Shown here piece after piece: positions 24,804-35,792 of a stretch of DNA of 64,000 bases. The stretch covers positions 3,658,001 through 3,722,000 of the forward strand of contig NZ_BIFT01000001.1 in the NCBI RefSeq assembly GCF_003967575.1. Direction: 5' to 3'. The stretch comes from Dictyobacter alpinus (GTDB lineage: Bacteria > Chloroflexota > Ktedonobacteria > Ktedonobacterales > Ktedonobacteraceae). Made by a program: the position numbers and the translations under genes. Position 1 is the first letter of the stretch; the number at the start of each line of letters is the position of its first letter. The notes under the pieces are model-generated. The model saw only the letters and a program-made list of their open reading frames with translations, did not search any database and was not told where the DNA came from.

Positions 24804-27800
24804 GTGGCGCTACTCTCTGATTTGCAGATTGGTACGCTTATTCGTGGTTTGCTTCCAGGAAATAATCCCGTCACCCTGATTAGCGTTCGCCCTCTGGATG
24901 CTATTGGTGTGGAGGTGGTGTATAAAGATGTTGAAGGGAATCTCGGGAGCGAGTTATTGTATCTGGATCGTGTCGCTGATCTTCAGGTGGTAACGAAGGA
25001 GCTTCCCTGGCGCTTCGATGCCGATGGTTTCCTTTTCCGCTTGACCTCTGAGGCTTATCGTATTCGCCTGGCTTATTTGTTTGATCCATTGATCGCTGTC
25101 CATACTTCTCAAGTTGAGCCTCTCCCTCATCAAATTACGGCTGTCTATGAGGCGATGCTGACCAGGCAGCCTTTGCGTTACTTGCTGGCCGATGATCCTG
25201 GGGCGGGCAAGACGATTATGACTGGATTGCTGATCAAAGAACTGTTGATCCGTGGGGATTTAAAGCGTTGTTTGATCGTTTCTCCTGGGAATCTGGTGGA
25301 GCAGTGGCAGGATGAGTTGCAGCGGCGTTTCCATTTGACGTTTGAGATCCTGACGAATGATCGGATTGAGGCTGCGGCTGGCAATCCTTTTGTGGAGATG
25401 CCGTTGTGTATTGCGCGCCTGGATAAGTTGTCGCGTGACGATCGGGCACGTGAGCGGTTGCAGCAGACGGATTGGGATCTGGTGGTGGTTGACGAAGCAC
25501 ATAAGATGTCGGCCACCTTTTTTAGTGGTGAGGTGAAATATACGCGCCGCTATCAGCTTGGTCAGTTGCTGGGCTCACTGACGCGTCATTTGTTGCTGCT
25601 GACGGCGACTCCCCACAATGGTAAGGAAGAGGATTTCCAGTTATTTCTGGCGTTGCTGGATCAGGATCGTTTTGAGGGTCGCTTCCGAACCGGGGTGCGT
25701 ACGGTGGATGTCTCTGATATGATGCGTCACCTGGTGAAGGAGCAGCTCTATCGCTTTGATGGGACTCCGCTTTTTCCTGAGCGCCTGGCCTATACCGTGA
25801 ATTATCAGCTTTCTCCTTTGGAGGCGCAGCTGTATCGTGATGTGACGGAGTATGTGCGGCGCGAGTTTAATCGTGCCGATCAGTTGCAGAATAATGGACG
25901 TAGAGGCACGGTCGGTTTTGCTTTGACCACATTGCAGCGGCGACTGGCTTCATCTCCTGAGGCGATTTATCAGTCGTTGCGCCGCCGTCGTGAGCGTCTG
26001 GAGCAGCGAGTGAAGCTCGAAGAGCAGGCTGGCAAGCAGTCGGATGATCATACTTCCTTAGATCAAGTGCCCGCCTGGCAGGATACTTTGCCGGATCTCT
26101 CGGATGAGTATCTGGATGATCTGGAGGATGCGCCAACTGCTGAGGTGGAGGCGTTGGAGGAGCGGCTGGTTGATCAAGCTTCGACTGCGCGTACGATTGC
26201 TGAGTTGGAGACGGAGATTGCTCTGCTGAGTACACTGGAGGAGCTGGCCTATCGTGTGCGCATGGGCGGACAGGACCGCAAGTGGGAGGAGCTGGCTGCG
26301 CTGCTGCAAAGTAATGCCGAGATGTTTGATGCGCAAGGACATCGGCGTAAGCTGGTTATTTTCACTGAGCATCGCGATACATTGAATTATTTGGAAATAC
26401 GTATTCGTACCTTGCTTGGTCGTCAGGAGGCGGTAGTGACGATCCATGGCGGCGTGAGGCGTGAGGATCGTCTGCGGGCGCAGGAAGCGTTTACGCAGGA
26501 TCGCGAGGTGCAGATATTGCTAGCGACCGATGCTGCTGGTGAGGGGATCAATTTGCAGCGGGCGCATCTGATGGTGAATTATGATCTGCCCTGGAATCCG
26601 AACAGGCTGGAGCAGCGCTTTGGCCGCATCCATCGTATTGGCCAGACCGAGATTTGCCATTTGTGGAACCTGGTGGCCCTGGATACACGTGAGGGCGAGG
26701 TTTTTCATACGCTGCTCAAGAAGTTGGAGGAGGAGCGCGACGCTCTGGGTGGTCAGGTCTTTGATGTGCTGGGCAAGGTTCTCTTTGATAGCCGTCCACT
26801 GCGCGACCTGATGATCGAAGCCATCCGCTATGGTGATCAACCAGCACAGCGCTCACGCCTGAAACGGGTGGTGGCGGATGCACTGGATCACCAGCATCTG
26901 CAGGATTTGTTGGATCAGCGTGCCCTGACGCATGAAGTGATGGATGTGGTGCGTGTGCGTCAGATCCGTGAGGAGATGGAGCGTGCAGATGCTCGTCGTC
27001 TTCAGCCACATTTTATCGGTTCTTTCTTCCTGGCGGCGCTGAAACGCTTTGGTGGTCGTTATGTGCAGCGGGAGGCCGATCGCTATGAGCTCAGATTTGT
27101 ACCACCAGCTATCCGCAATCGCGCCTCACAGCTTGGACCACGAACCATTATCCAGTCCGGCTATGAGCGTATCACCTTTGAAAAGGATCTCGTGAATGTT
27201 CAAGGGCGTCCACCGGCCGTCCTGGTGTGTCCTGGTCATCCCTTGCTGGATGCCACGATTGATCTGATCTTAGAGCAATATCGCGTATTGCTTAAACAAG
27301 GCGCGATCCTGGTTGATGCCAAGGACAATGGTGAGCAGGCACGCGTGCTTTTTTACCTGGAGCATACAATCCAGGATGCGCGTGTAGATGCCAATGGACG
27401 CCGCAATGTGGTCTCGCGCCAACTACAGTTTGTGGAATTGGATGAGCAGACGCAATTGCATGCCGCAGGCTATGCCCCCTTCCTGGATTATCGTCCATTG
27501 ACAGAAGAGGAGTTAGCCAGTGCTATGCAACTCACCACGCTGCCCTGGCTGGCTGGCGATCTGGAAGAGCAGGCCCGTAATTATGCTATGACGCAACTGG
27601 TGCCGCGTCACCTTTCAGAAGTGAAGCAGCACCGTGAGCAGCAGATCAATAAAACCCGCGAGGCGGTGAATGAGCGCCTGACCAACGAGATCAGTTATTG
27701 GGATAATCGTTCGGTGCAACTAAAAGCGTTAGAGGCCAGCGGCAAGGTGAATGCCAGGTTGAACTCGCAGAAGGCCCATCAACGTGCGCAAGATCTCTAT

Positions 27801-28340
27801 GCCCGTTTGCAGCGTCGCATGCAGGAACTCGATCTTGAGAGTCGGCTCTCACCTCTGCCTCCTGTTGTCGTTGGTGGTGTCCTGGTGATCCCGCAAGGAT
27901 TGCTTAACCGCCTGCAGGGCACTCAGCCAACTGACACTACCCCTGATATGTTTGCCCGCGATACTGCCGAGGTAGAGCAGCGAGCTATGCAGGCGGTGAT
28001 GACTATCGAGCGCCAGCTGGGTTATGAGCCGCGCGATGTCAGCATGGATAAGTGCGGCTACGACATCGAATCCCGTGTTCCCGACACAGGCAAGTTACGC
28101 TTTGTTGAAGTCAAAGGCCGTATTAAAGGTGCCCGCAATGTCATGGTCACCCGCAACGAGATCCTGACCGCACTCAATAAGCCCGACGATTTTATTCTGG
28201 CGGTCGTCCTCATCGAAGGCGATAGTAGCGAAACGCATTATATTCGTCAACCATTCCAGAAAGAACCAGATTTTGCCGCCACCAGTGTGGCCTACGACCT
28301 CTCCCAACTACTAGCCAAAGGAGCTAATCCTGTATTATGA
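24804..28340 (+). CDS. SNF2-like superfamily 2 helicase with DUF3883 (DrmD/BrxHII-like)
   Basis: An 1178-residue SF2 ATPase starting at GTG 24804. Motif I is LLADDPGAGKT (128-137), motif II VVVDEAH (to 233), motif III LLTATP (about 265-270). The C-terminal helicase core has ILLATDAAGEGINLQ and RFGRIHRIGQ, giving the SNF2/RapA look. At about 1050-1150 a DUF3883-like nuclease-fold module has RFVEVKGR with the Glu-x-Lys pair. Relatives act in phage defence: DrmD of class 1 DISARM and BrxHII of type 3 BREX. The next gene overlaps by four bases (ATGA). DNA translocation on invading DNA is the family-based expectation. Confidence 0.85.
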   Translation: MALLSDLQIGTLIRGLLPGNNPVTLISVRPLDAIGVEVVYKDVEGNLGSELLYLDRVADLQVVTKELPWRFDADGFLFRLTSEAYRIRLAYLFDPLIAVHTSQVEPLPHQITAVYEAMLTRQPLRYLLADDPGAGKTIMTGLLIKELLIRGDLKRCLIVSPGNLVEQWQDELQRRFHLTFEILTNDRIEAAAGNPFVEMPLCIARLDKLSRDDRARERLQQTDWDLVVVDEAHKMSATFFSGEVKYTRRYQLGQLLGSLTRHLLLLTATPHNGKEEDFQLFLALLDQDRFEGRFRTGVRTVDVSDMMRHLVKEQLYRFDGTPLFPERLAYTVNYQLSPLEAQLYRDVTEYVRREFNRADQLQNNGRRGTVGFALTTLQRRLASSPEAIYQSLRRRRERLEQRVKLEEQAGKQSDDHTSLDQVPAWQDTLPDLSDEYLDDLEDAPTAEVEALEERLVDQASTARTIAELETEIALLSTLEELAYRVRMGGQDRKWEELAALLQSNAEMFDAQGHRRKLVIFTEHRDTLNYLEIRIRTLLGRQEAVVTIHGGVRREDRLRAQEAFTQDREVQILLATDAAGEGINLQRAHLMVNYDLPWNPNRLEQRFGRIHRIGQTEICHLWNLVALDTREGEVFHTLLKKLEEERDALGGQVFDVLGKVLFDSRPLRDLMIEAIRYGDQPAQRSRLKRVVADALDHQHLQDLLDQRALTHEVMDVVRVRQIREEMERADARRLQPHFIGSFFLAALKRFGGRYVQREADRYELRFVPPAIRNRASQLGPRTIIQSGYERITFEKDLVNVQGRPPAVLVCPGHPLLDATIDLILEQYRVLLKQGAILVDAKDNGEQARVLFYLEHTIQDARVDANGRRNVVSRQLQFVELDEQTQLHAAGYAPFLDYRPLTEEELASAMQLTTLPWLAGDLEEQARNYAMTQLVPRHLSEVKQHREQQINKTREAVNERLTNEISYWDNRSVQLKALEASGKVNARLNSQKAHQRAQDLYARLQRRMQELDLESRLSPLPPVVVGGVLVIPQGLLNRLQGTQPTDTTPDMFARDTAEVEQRAMQAVMTIERQLGYEPRDVSMDKCGYDIESRVPDTGKLRFVEVKGRIKGARNVMVTRNEILTALNKPDDFILAVVLIEGDSSETHYIRQPFQKEPDFAATSVAYDLSQLLAKGANPVL

Positions 28341-29168
28341 CATACCATAAAAAGCTTATCGAAGTCTCTTTGCCACTGGAGGCAATTAACGAAGAAGCTG
28401 GACGTGAGAAGTCAATTCGTCACGGGCATCCTTCAACTTTGCATCTCTGGTGGGCGCGCCGCCCTCTGGCTACGTGCCGTGCCGTGTTATTTGCATCCCT
28501 GGTTGATGATCCAGGTGAACATCCTGAATTATTTCCAACTGAGGCAGAACAGGCTACAGAGCGCCAACGTCTTTTTGATCTTATTAAAAAGATGGTGAAA
28601 TGGGAGAACTCCAACGACGAAAAATTTATGCAACAGGTACGAGAAGAGATCCACAAAGCGACCAATGGAAATCTGCCACCCGTTCTTGATCCTTTTGCTG
28701 GTGGTGGTTCGATACCTTTAGAAGCGCAACGCCTGGGCCTGGAAGCTCATGCGAGCGACCTCAATCCAGTAGCTGTATTGTTAAATAAAGCTTTGATTGA
28801 AATCCCCCCTAAATTTGCTGGTCTACCACCAGTAAATCCAGAGGCACAAAAGACATTACTACAGAGTCAATGGCATGGTGCTCAAGGATTAGCAGACGAT
28901 GTTCGTTACTATGGTAAATGGATGCGTGACGAAGCGGAAAAGCGTATTGGACGCCTTTATCCGCAAGCACATTTGCCAAAAGAATATGGTGGTGGTCAGG
29001 CCACAGTTATTGCATGGATCTGGGCTAGAACTGTCAAATGCCCAAGCCCTGCTTGTACTGCTGAAATGCCACTGATTCGCTCTTTTGAATTATCAAAGAA
29101 AAATAATACTTATATACATGCAAGTATTGATAATACAAAATTTCCCCCGGTTATTCAATTTTCTATTA
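28337..29168 (+). pseudogene. DUF1156 DNA methyltransferase, 5' part, split by IS5-type insertion
   Basis: The first 277 codons of a DNA adenine-methylase-like gene (PglXI/DrmMI group). Residues 1-60 are DUF1156 (LIEVSLPLEAINEEAGREKS, HLWWARRPL). The SAM motif is DPFAGGGS (118-125). A first zinc-knuckle half CPSPAC (235-240) is followed by the insertion at codon 278. Read through into the element, the frame ends at 29230 after unrelated residues. The ATG overlaps the helicase stop. The catalytic DPPY motif lies beyond the insertion, so this fragment alone cannot be an active enzyme. Confidence 0.85.
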
Positions 29169-30133
29169 GAGTGTGTCTTAACCCAAGTAAAATGCCGATA
29201 AGAAAAGGAAAGGAGTTCACAAAGCACTGAGAAAGGACCAAACGAGATGTGTTACCCATCTGGCCGAAAACCGTATCCCAGCGACCTCACAAACGCCCAA
29301 TGGGAGCTGCTGGCTCCCTTCATTCCAGAGGTCTCACCCACGGCGACCGTTCCAACTGTTGCGCGACGCGAGATCGTCAATGGGATCCTCTACGTCTTGC
29401 GTACCGGGTGTTCCTGGAGACAGATGCCCCATGATTTACCGGCGTGTAAGACGGTCTATCATTACTTCCGCCTCTGGCAACGCACTGGCGTCTGGGACGA
29501 AGCCATGGCCAGTTTGCGCAAGCAAGCCCGCCGGACGCTCGACCGAGAGGAAGAGCCAAGTGCGGCCATCATTGATAGCCAATCCATCAAAACCAGTGCG
29601 GTGCGAGGCATCGAGCGTGGGTTTGATGGCGGGAAAAAAAATCTGGGGACGCAAACGTCATATTCTGGTTGACACGCAAGGCTTTCTGCTGGCCGTGAAA
29701 GTCCATACGGCCGGTATCGCCGATTGTAAGGGTGCACCATTGCTCTTAGAGGAACTCAAGAAATGCTTTCCTCGGGTGAGCCATATGTTCGCGGATAAAG
29801 GATATCTTGGGCCACTGACCACATGGATCAAAGAACATCTGGGATGGGATACCGAAATCGTTCCGCAGGAGCAGAAAACGTCGCAGAGTGATTGGGTTCT
29901 CATTGATGGAAAACCTGTTCAGATCAAGAAACCCAAAGGTGGTTTTCAGGTGCAACGCAAACGATGGGTCGTCGAACGGACGTTTGCCTGGCTGTGCCGC
30001 TTCCGACGGTTGGCTCGCGACTATGAAGGGCTTCCCTCCAGTAGCGAGGCGTTTATCAAAGTGGCTGCCATTCGTCTCTTCTTGGTGCGTTTGGCTCCTT
30101 TCCGTTACTAACTCTGTGTGTTAAGACACACTC
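29169..30133 (+). mobile_element. IS5 family (IS427-like) insertion sequence
   Basis: A 965-bp element with perfect 14-bp terminal inverted repeats GAGTGTGTCTTAAC (29169-29182) and its complement (30120-30133), flanked by TTA direct repeats (29166-29168 and 30134-30136), the TNA-type duplication expected for IS427. It contains a two-frame transposase. Removing the element and one TTA restores the methyltransferase frame exactly, so the insertion looks recent. Confidence 0.92.
29247..30111 (+). CDS. IS5-family transposase, two frames joined by slippage
   Basis: Frame A (29247-29672, AAAGGA upstream) encodes the N-terminal DUF4096-like part LTNAQWELLAPFIP, GILYVLRTGCSWRQMPHDLP and the first Asp in AAIIDSQSIKTS. 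Frame B (to 30111) continues GRKRHILVDTQG, the second Asp in MFADKGYLG, and the Glu in RWVVERTFAWLCRF. The switch occurs at an A8 run (29634-29641) within GGG-A8-TC and needs a net +1 shift, by ribosomal frameshifting or transcript slippage, as known for IS427 members. No other break is seen, so it is probably active. Confidence 0.88.
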
Positions 30134-30136
30134 TTA

Positions 30137-32115
30137 AGGTCGATAAAAAATCTCCACAGGAGGGGACTGTCAACCGGCGTGGAGCAAAATGTATAGCTTG
30201 TGGGGAAAATGTACCATTCGAATATATTCGTGGTGAAGGCAAAAATGGTCGTATGGGCGAGCAAATGACAGCAGTGGTTATAGAGGGCAAAAGGGGACGC
30301 ATCTATATAGCACCTGATGAAATACATATTGAAGCATCAAATGCTATGAATCATTATTGGCTTCCAAGTTTTTCTTTACCTCAAAATCCACGCAACTTTA
30401 ATACCCCTATTTATGGCATAGATACATTTGATAAGCTTTTTACGCCACGTCAGCTTATGGCTCTTACCACCTTTAGTGACCTTGTTCTGGATGTAAAAGA
30501 GTGTATTTCTTCTAATATGGGTGATAGCCAAGGCAAGAATGAAAATGATCCTTTGGATAGGGATCAGTACATAAATGCAATTATGACATACTTGGCTTTA
30601 GCTGTTGATAAGGGCGCCGATTATTGGTCAAGCATTTGTTCTTGGAATACTGGCCGCGATACAATACGCAACACTTTTGCACGCCAAGCTATACCAATGG
30701 TGTGGGACTTTGCTGAGGTAAATCCTTTTAGTGATTCAACTGGAAATTTTCTGAGAGCTATCGATTGGGTTGCTGGAGTTATTGAACTTTCTTCTTGTGC
30801 TGTTCCAGGTGAAGTGGTTCAGCGGGATGCGACTGCTTCTGTGAATGGGCTGGTGAGGCCACTTATTTCAACTGATCCTCCTTATTATGACAATATAGGT
30901 TATGCCGATCTATCTGATTTCTTTTATGTCTGGTTGCGTCGCTCACTTTCAAATATTTATCCTGATCTATTTGGCACCATGTTGGTGCCAAAAGCTCAGG
31001 AGTTGGTAGCTACTCCTTACCGTTTTGGGGGAAGTAAGCAGAAAGCGCAGCAGTTTTTTGAGAATGGTTTATATCAGGCATTTGAGCGCATGAGAGCAGT
31101 ACAACATCCTGATTATCCCCTGACTGTTTATTATGCTTTTAAACAGACTGAAGATGATTCAACTGAAAATAGTAACCTAATAAATAATGAAGATAACATG
31201 CAATCCCTTATTGCATCAACTGGATGGGAAACTATGTTAGCTGGTTTGATTCATTCTGGATTTACTATTACTGGCACATGGCCTGTACGTACCGAAAGAA
31301 CTGGACGAACAATCAGTATTAGCGCTAATGCTCTAGCTTCTTCGATTGTACTGGTGTGTCGTCCCCGTCCTATAGATGCTCCTTCAGCCCGGCGTCGTCA
31401 GTTTATCAACGAATTGAGAAATGAACTAGAAGACGCGTTAAAGAAAATGAAACATGATGGGATTGCTCCCGTAGACTTAGCACAGGCTAGCATCGGACCA
31501 GGAATGAAGGTCTACTCACAATATAGTCAAGTTTTGGAACCAGATGGTTCGCCGTTATCGGTACGTGCCGCATTGCAGCTAATCAATCGCGAACTGGACA
31601 GTATCTTGGTAGATCAGGAGGGGGAATACGACATGGAGACACGTTGGGCTGTAGCATGGTTTGAGGAGTATACGATGGAGGCTGGCACCTTTGGCCGTGC
31701 CGAGACCTTATCGAAGGCGAAGAATGCATCTCTGCAAACTCTGGTAGAGGCTGGTGTACTGGAATCCAGGGCAGGTAAGGTACGTTTATTGAAGCGCGAT
31801 GAAGTAGCTTCCATTTGGAATCCTGAGTCTGCAGTACATCGAAAAGTGACGACATGGGCAGTGATGCAGCGCTTAATCCACGCGCTGGATAAGCAAGGAA
31901 CGCCTGGTGCAGGGGCAATTCTGGCAGATCTGCCAGAGTATGGTGAAAAGGCGCGCGATTTGGCCTATCGGTTGTATAACATTTGCGAGCGCAAGGGTTG
32001 GTCTGGTGCGGGGCTCTATTACAATATGCTGGTTTCTTCCTGGCCTGATATAGAGGTGCAGGCCCGTATAATTGCGCGTAGCCCACGTCAGGATACTTTA
32101 TCATTTGATGATTAA
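30137..32115 (+). pseudogene. DUF1156 DNA methyltransferase, 3' part
   Basis: It resumes the split methyltransferase in frame: the second zinc-knuckle half CIACGENVPF, then the catalytic DPPYYDNIGY motif (codon at about 30874) followed by LSDFFYVWLRRSL as in DUF1156/COG1743 enzymes, and a long C-terminal region. The rejoined gene would encode about 936 residues, normal for the family. The open frame also extends upstream to a GTG at 30118 inside the IS end, so a catalytic-motif-only fragment might be translated. It would lack SAM motif I. Confidence 0.85.
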
Positions 32116-32224
32116 TAATCTTTGTCTAACCTTTTTTTGTCTTTCTTCTACCGTTTGCTTTTGTTTAGGGAGAGCGCTCTGGCAATGATGCATACACGGT
32201 ATCCTATGGATTGGAGCACAATCG

Positions 32225-35200
32225 ATGTCAATCAGTAATAGCGATCGGGTGGGGCGGGGGCTGGAACTTCTCAATAGCGGTTTGAAGCCATTTGTGGTGC
32301 GCGAGCTAGAAACGACCTATGGCCCGCGCTGGAAATATGAAGCTGTCAATGTACTGCAGGACCATCATATTACCGACGATGGTCAGGATCTACACCTGGA
32401 TGTGCAGGCGTTGATGCTGATCATGTGGAATCTGTGGAATCAAGTCTTTAAGAAAACGCTGGGACATGCGGAGCGCAATTATGTGAGTGAGCTACGTATC
32501 GCACGCAACCAGTGGGCACACCAGGAACTTTTTACTACCCAGGCCGCTGGACGTATTTTAGAGAATGTTAGTCTGCTCTTAAAAGCCATTTCCGCTCATG
32601 AGCAAGCCAATGAGGCCGAGCGGCAGCGCATGGATCTTTTCCGTATCAGCTTTGAGGAGCAGGCTCGTACAATCACGCGCCGCAAGTCTGGCCCTCTGAC
32701 GGGTAGCCAGTTCCCACATGGTTTGTTGCCCTGGCGTGAAGTGATCACACCGCACCCCGATGTGGCCTCCGGAAACTTTCAGATGGCCGAATTCGCCGCC
32801 GACCTCTCCCAGGTACGGCGCGGCGTGGCATCCAGCGAGTATGGAGATCCCACTGCTTTCTTTGCGCGCACCTATCTAACGAACGGTTTGCGGGAACTGC
32901 TACGTGGTGCACTCAAACGTTTAAGTGGGCAGGGTGGCGATCCAGTCGTTGAACTACAAACCAACTTTGGAGGCGGTAAAACGCACTCGCTCTTAGCACT
33001 CTATCACCTCTTCTCTGGCATCCCGGCTGCCGAACTGACGGGTGTGGATGCCGTATTACACGAACTTGGTCTGCAAACGGCCCCTGCGGCCCGGCGCGCT
33101 GTACTGGTCGGCTATGACCTCTCCCCGGCGCGAGCCGAACAAAAACCAGATGGCTGTGTCGTGCATACAATCTGGGGTGAGATGGCCTGGCAACTCCTTG
33201 GTAGGCAAGGCTATGCTATGGTCGAGGAGGATGACCTGCATGGGGTGAGTCCCGGTGCTGAAGTCTTGCGTCAGCTCTTTGTCGCCGCCGGTCCAGTATT
33301 GATTCTCATCGATGAATGGGTCGTCTTCGTGCGCCAGCTCTACGAAAAAAACAATTTGCCTGCTGGATCATTTGAGGCTAACCTGAGCTTTGCCCAGAAC
33401 CTGACAGAAGCGGCCAAAGCTGCCCCCAAAACGCTGGTTGTTGCCAGTATTCCTGCCTCCAATACAGAACTGGGTGGAACTGGTGGACAGGAGGCTGCGA
33501 TCCGTTTGCGCCAGATCTTCGGTCGTATCGAGTCGCCCTGGCGTCCTGCCGATCCTGAAGAAGGTTTCGAGATTGTACGCCGACGCCTCTTTGAGCCGAT
33601 TCCTCCGCAACACTATGCCTCACGTGATGGCGTTGCACGCACCTTCTCCGAGTTCTATCGCTCACAGCGCCACGATTTTCCCTCGCAGTGTAGCGAAGCC
33701 GATTACGAGCGGCGCATCAAAGAATGTTACCCGATCCATCCCGAACTCTTTGATCGCCTCTTCAACGACTGGTCCAGTATCGAAAAGTTTCAACGCACAC
33801 GCGGCGTACTCCGCCTCATGGCCTCGGTTGTCCATGAACTCTGGACGCAGCAAGATCATAGCCTGCTCATCCTGCCTGCCAACATCCCATTACATACCGC
33901 CACCGTACAATCGATATTTACGCAATACCTGGATGACAACTGGGTTCCGATTATTGAGAAAGACGTGGATGGCGCGAACGCTTTACCACGCAGGATAGAT
34001 GGCAATAATCCGAACTTTGGCCGCTACTCTGCCGCCCGCAAGGTTGCACGCACCATTTTCTTTAGCGCCACCCCTACCCTTGGTAGTACCAACAAAGGCA
34101 TTCAAGAGGCCAGCATCAAGCTAGGCTGTGCGCAACCAGGTGAAACGGTTCCCACCTTTGGTGATGTCTTGCATCGCTTAACCGATCAGGCCACCTATCT
34201 GTATCAAAACGATCAGCGTTACTGGTATGGTACCCAGCCCAGCGTGACGCGACTGGCGCAGGATCGTGCCGAGCAATACGACGAAGAACTGGTCTATGAG
34301 CGTATCAAAACCTACTTGAGAGTCGAGCAACGCCAGAAAGGCGACTTTGCCAGTGTGCACGTCTGCCCTGACAGCGGAGCCGATGTCCTGGATGACAATA
34401 GTGGCGTGCGCTTGGTCATTCTCAAGCCACATTATACCCATGTCACACGTGACATCACATCTACTGCTATGGAAGAGGTCAAAGCGATCTTAAATTCGCG
34501 CGGCAACGCTCCACGCATTAATCGCAACACCCTTATCTTCCTCGCCGCCGACCGTACACGCATAGATGAACTCAAGCAGGCCACACGCCTGTTTATGGCC
34601 TGGGAATCCATCGAGCAAGACCACGAAGAACTCAACCTGGATGCTTTTCTGCGCAAGCAGGCCACCACACGGCGCGCAGATGCGGAAGAACGCATTCACG
34701 CCCTGATTCCCGAAACCTACTCGATGCTTCTCTTTCCAGAGCAACCAAATCCCCGCAAGCCAGACATGATCAACGACCATCGCCTACAAGCGCAACGTGG
34801 GTTAGGGAACCTGGCGGCCAGAATCAGTAAATGGCTGCGTGACGAAGAGTTACTGATCACCCAATTCTCTGGCATACGCCTGCGACAAGAACTCGACCGC
34901 ATCCCCCTCTGGCGTGGAGACTTTGTCACGGTCAAAGAACTCACCGAAATCTTTGCCCGCTACATCTATTTACCGCGCCTGAAAAGCACCGATGTTCTTA
35001 TCGAAGCCATCCAGCAAGGCGCGCAATCTCCCAAATGGCAAAAAGAAACCTTCGCCTATGCCCTGAACTGGGATCCAGAAAAGCAGAACTATCTAGGCCT
35101 AACCATGGGGCAGTCTCTGACCGTGATCGTCAACAGCCAATCACTCGTCGTGAAATCAGACGCTGCATATGCACAATGGCAGAGGGAAGAAGAAGAGAAA

Positions 35201-35599
35201 CGCCGTCGTGAAGAAGAAGAAAGAGGCCGCCAACAACCAGATACGGAGGGCGATAGGGAGACAAATGGACCTGGTGGCGGCGGATCTACAGGCGGCAAAG
35301 GTGGCGGTTCTATTGCTATGGACCCGCCCAGAATATACAATCCTGGACCACCACCTGAAAAAAAGCTACGACGCTTTGTCGGCTCCATCCAGATCAACGA
35401 GCGTATGATGGGTTCAGAGGCTGGTCGCGTCATGGACGAAATCGTTCGCCACCTGACCGCCCTCAACGGCTCAAAAGTCATCGTCACCATCGACATTGCC
35501 GCCGAAATTCCCGACGGCGTTCCCGACAAGACAGCCAGCACCATCAAAGAAAATGGTGGCACCATGCGCTTCGACACCTGTGAATTCTATGAAGAGTAA
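32225..35599 (+). CDS. DUF499 ATPase with N-terminal Swt1-like HEPN domain
   Basis: An 1124-residue protein. Residues 1-125 are Swt1/HEPN-like, with RNQWAH (94-99) giving the R-N-x3-H motif of HEPN RNases. A P-loop ATPase follows, with Walker A in QTNFGGGKTHS (245-255) and Walker B VLILIDEW (358-365), matching the COG1483/DUF499 family. The C-terminus has a charged coiled coil, a Gly-rich linker (GGGGSTGGKGGG) and a small alpha/beta domain. DUF499 ATPases occur with DUF1156 methylases and SNF2-type helicases in defence loci. The RNase may act as an abortive arm (inference). It closes the operon, with a terminator just after. Confidence 0.85.
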   Translation: MSISNSDRVGRGLELLNSGLKPFVVRELETTYGPRWKYEAVNVLQDHHITDDGQDLHLDVQALMLIMWNLWNQVFKKTLGHAERNYVSELRIARNQWAHQELFTTQAAGRILENVSLLLKAISAHEQANEAERQRMDLFRISFEEQARTITRRKSGPLTGSQFPHGLLPWREVITPHPDVASGNFQMAEFAADLSQVRRGVASSEYGDPTAFFARTYLTNGLRELLRGALKRLSGQGGDPVVELQTNFGGGKTHSLLALYHLFSGIPAAELTGVDAVLHELGLQTAPAARRAVLVGYDLSPARAEQKPDGCVVHTIWGEMAWQLLGRQGYAMVEEDDLHGVSPGAEVLRQLFVAAGPVLILIDEWVVFVRQLYEKNNLPAGSFEANLSFAQNLTEAAKAAPKTLVVASIPASNTELGGTGGQEAAIRLRQIFGRIESPWRPADPEEGFEIVRRRLFEPIPPQHYASRDGVARTFSEFYRSQRHDFPSQCSEADYERRIKECYPIHPELFDRLFNDWSSIEKFQRTRGVLRLMASVVHELWTQQDHSLLILPANIPLHTATVQSIFTQYLDDNWVPIIEKDVDGANALPRRIDGNNPNFGRYSAARKVARTIFFSATPTLGSTNKGIQEASIKLGCAQPGETVPTFGDVLHRLTDQATYLYQNDQRYWYGTQPSVTRLAQDRAEQYDEELVYERIKTYLRVEQRQKGDFASVHVCPDSGADVLDDNSGVRLVILKPHYTHVTRDITSTAMEEVKAILNSRGNAPRINRNTLIFLAADRTRIDELKQATRLFMAWESIEQDHEELNLDAFLRKQATTRRADAEERIHALIPETYSMLLFPEQPNPRKPDMINDHRLQAQRGLGNLAARISKWLRDEELLITQFSGIRLRQELDRIPLWRGDFVTVKELTEIFARYIYLPRLKSTDVLIEAIQQGAQSPKWQKETFAYALNWDPEKQNYLGLTMGQSLTVIVNSQSLVVKSDAAYAQWQREEEEKRRREEEERGRQQPDTEGDRETNGPGGGGSTGGKGGGSIAMDPPRIYNPGPPPEKKLRRFVGSIQINERMMGSEAGRVMDEIVRHLTALNGSKVIVTIDIAAEIPDGVPDKTASTIKENGGTMRFDTCEFYEE

Positions 35600-35613
35600 G
35601 TTTTTATAACGTA

Positions 35614-35668
35614 ACCACGAGTAGTAATAATTTACTATACATAAATTACTACTACTCGTGGTTTTTTT
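35614..35668 (+). terminator. Strong Rho-independent terminator
   Basis: A 21-bp stem with one mismatch (35614-35634 with 35642-35662), a seven-base loop and seven T residues lies 14 bases after the DUF499 stop. It cleanly ends the helicase-methylase-DUF499 operon. Confidence 0.85.
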
Positions 35669-35792
35669 GCTTTTGAATTCACATGAAAAATAATGTATTA
35701 TTGCTTACAGGCCATATACGCATGCTTTGTGTTTACTTGAAATTGGGACATTGATCGTTTGTATTATTAGTTAAAAAAGGAAGAAAATATCT

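Noticed and set aside
25178..27498. Many minus-strand open frames under the helicase gene
   Set aside because: High-GC shadow frames of a clearly conserved helicase.
30118..30136. GTG at 30118 as a true start of an independent methylase gene
   Set aside because: It lies in the IS terminal repeat; the real gene continues from 28337 across the insertion.
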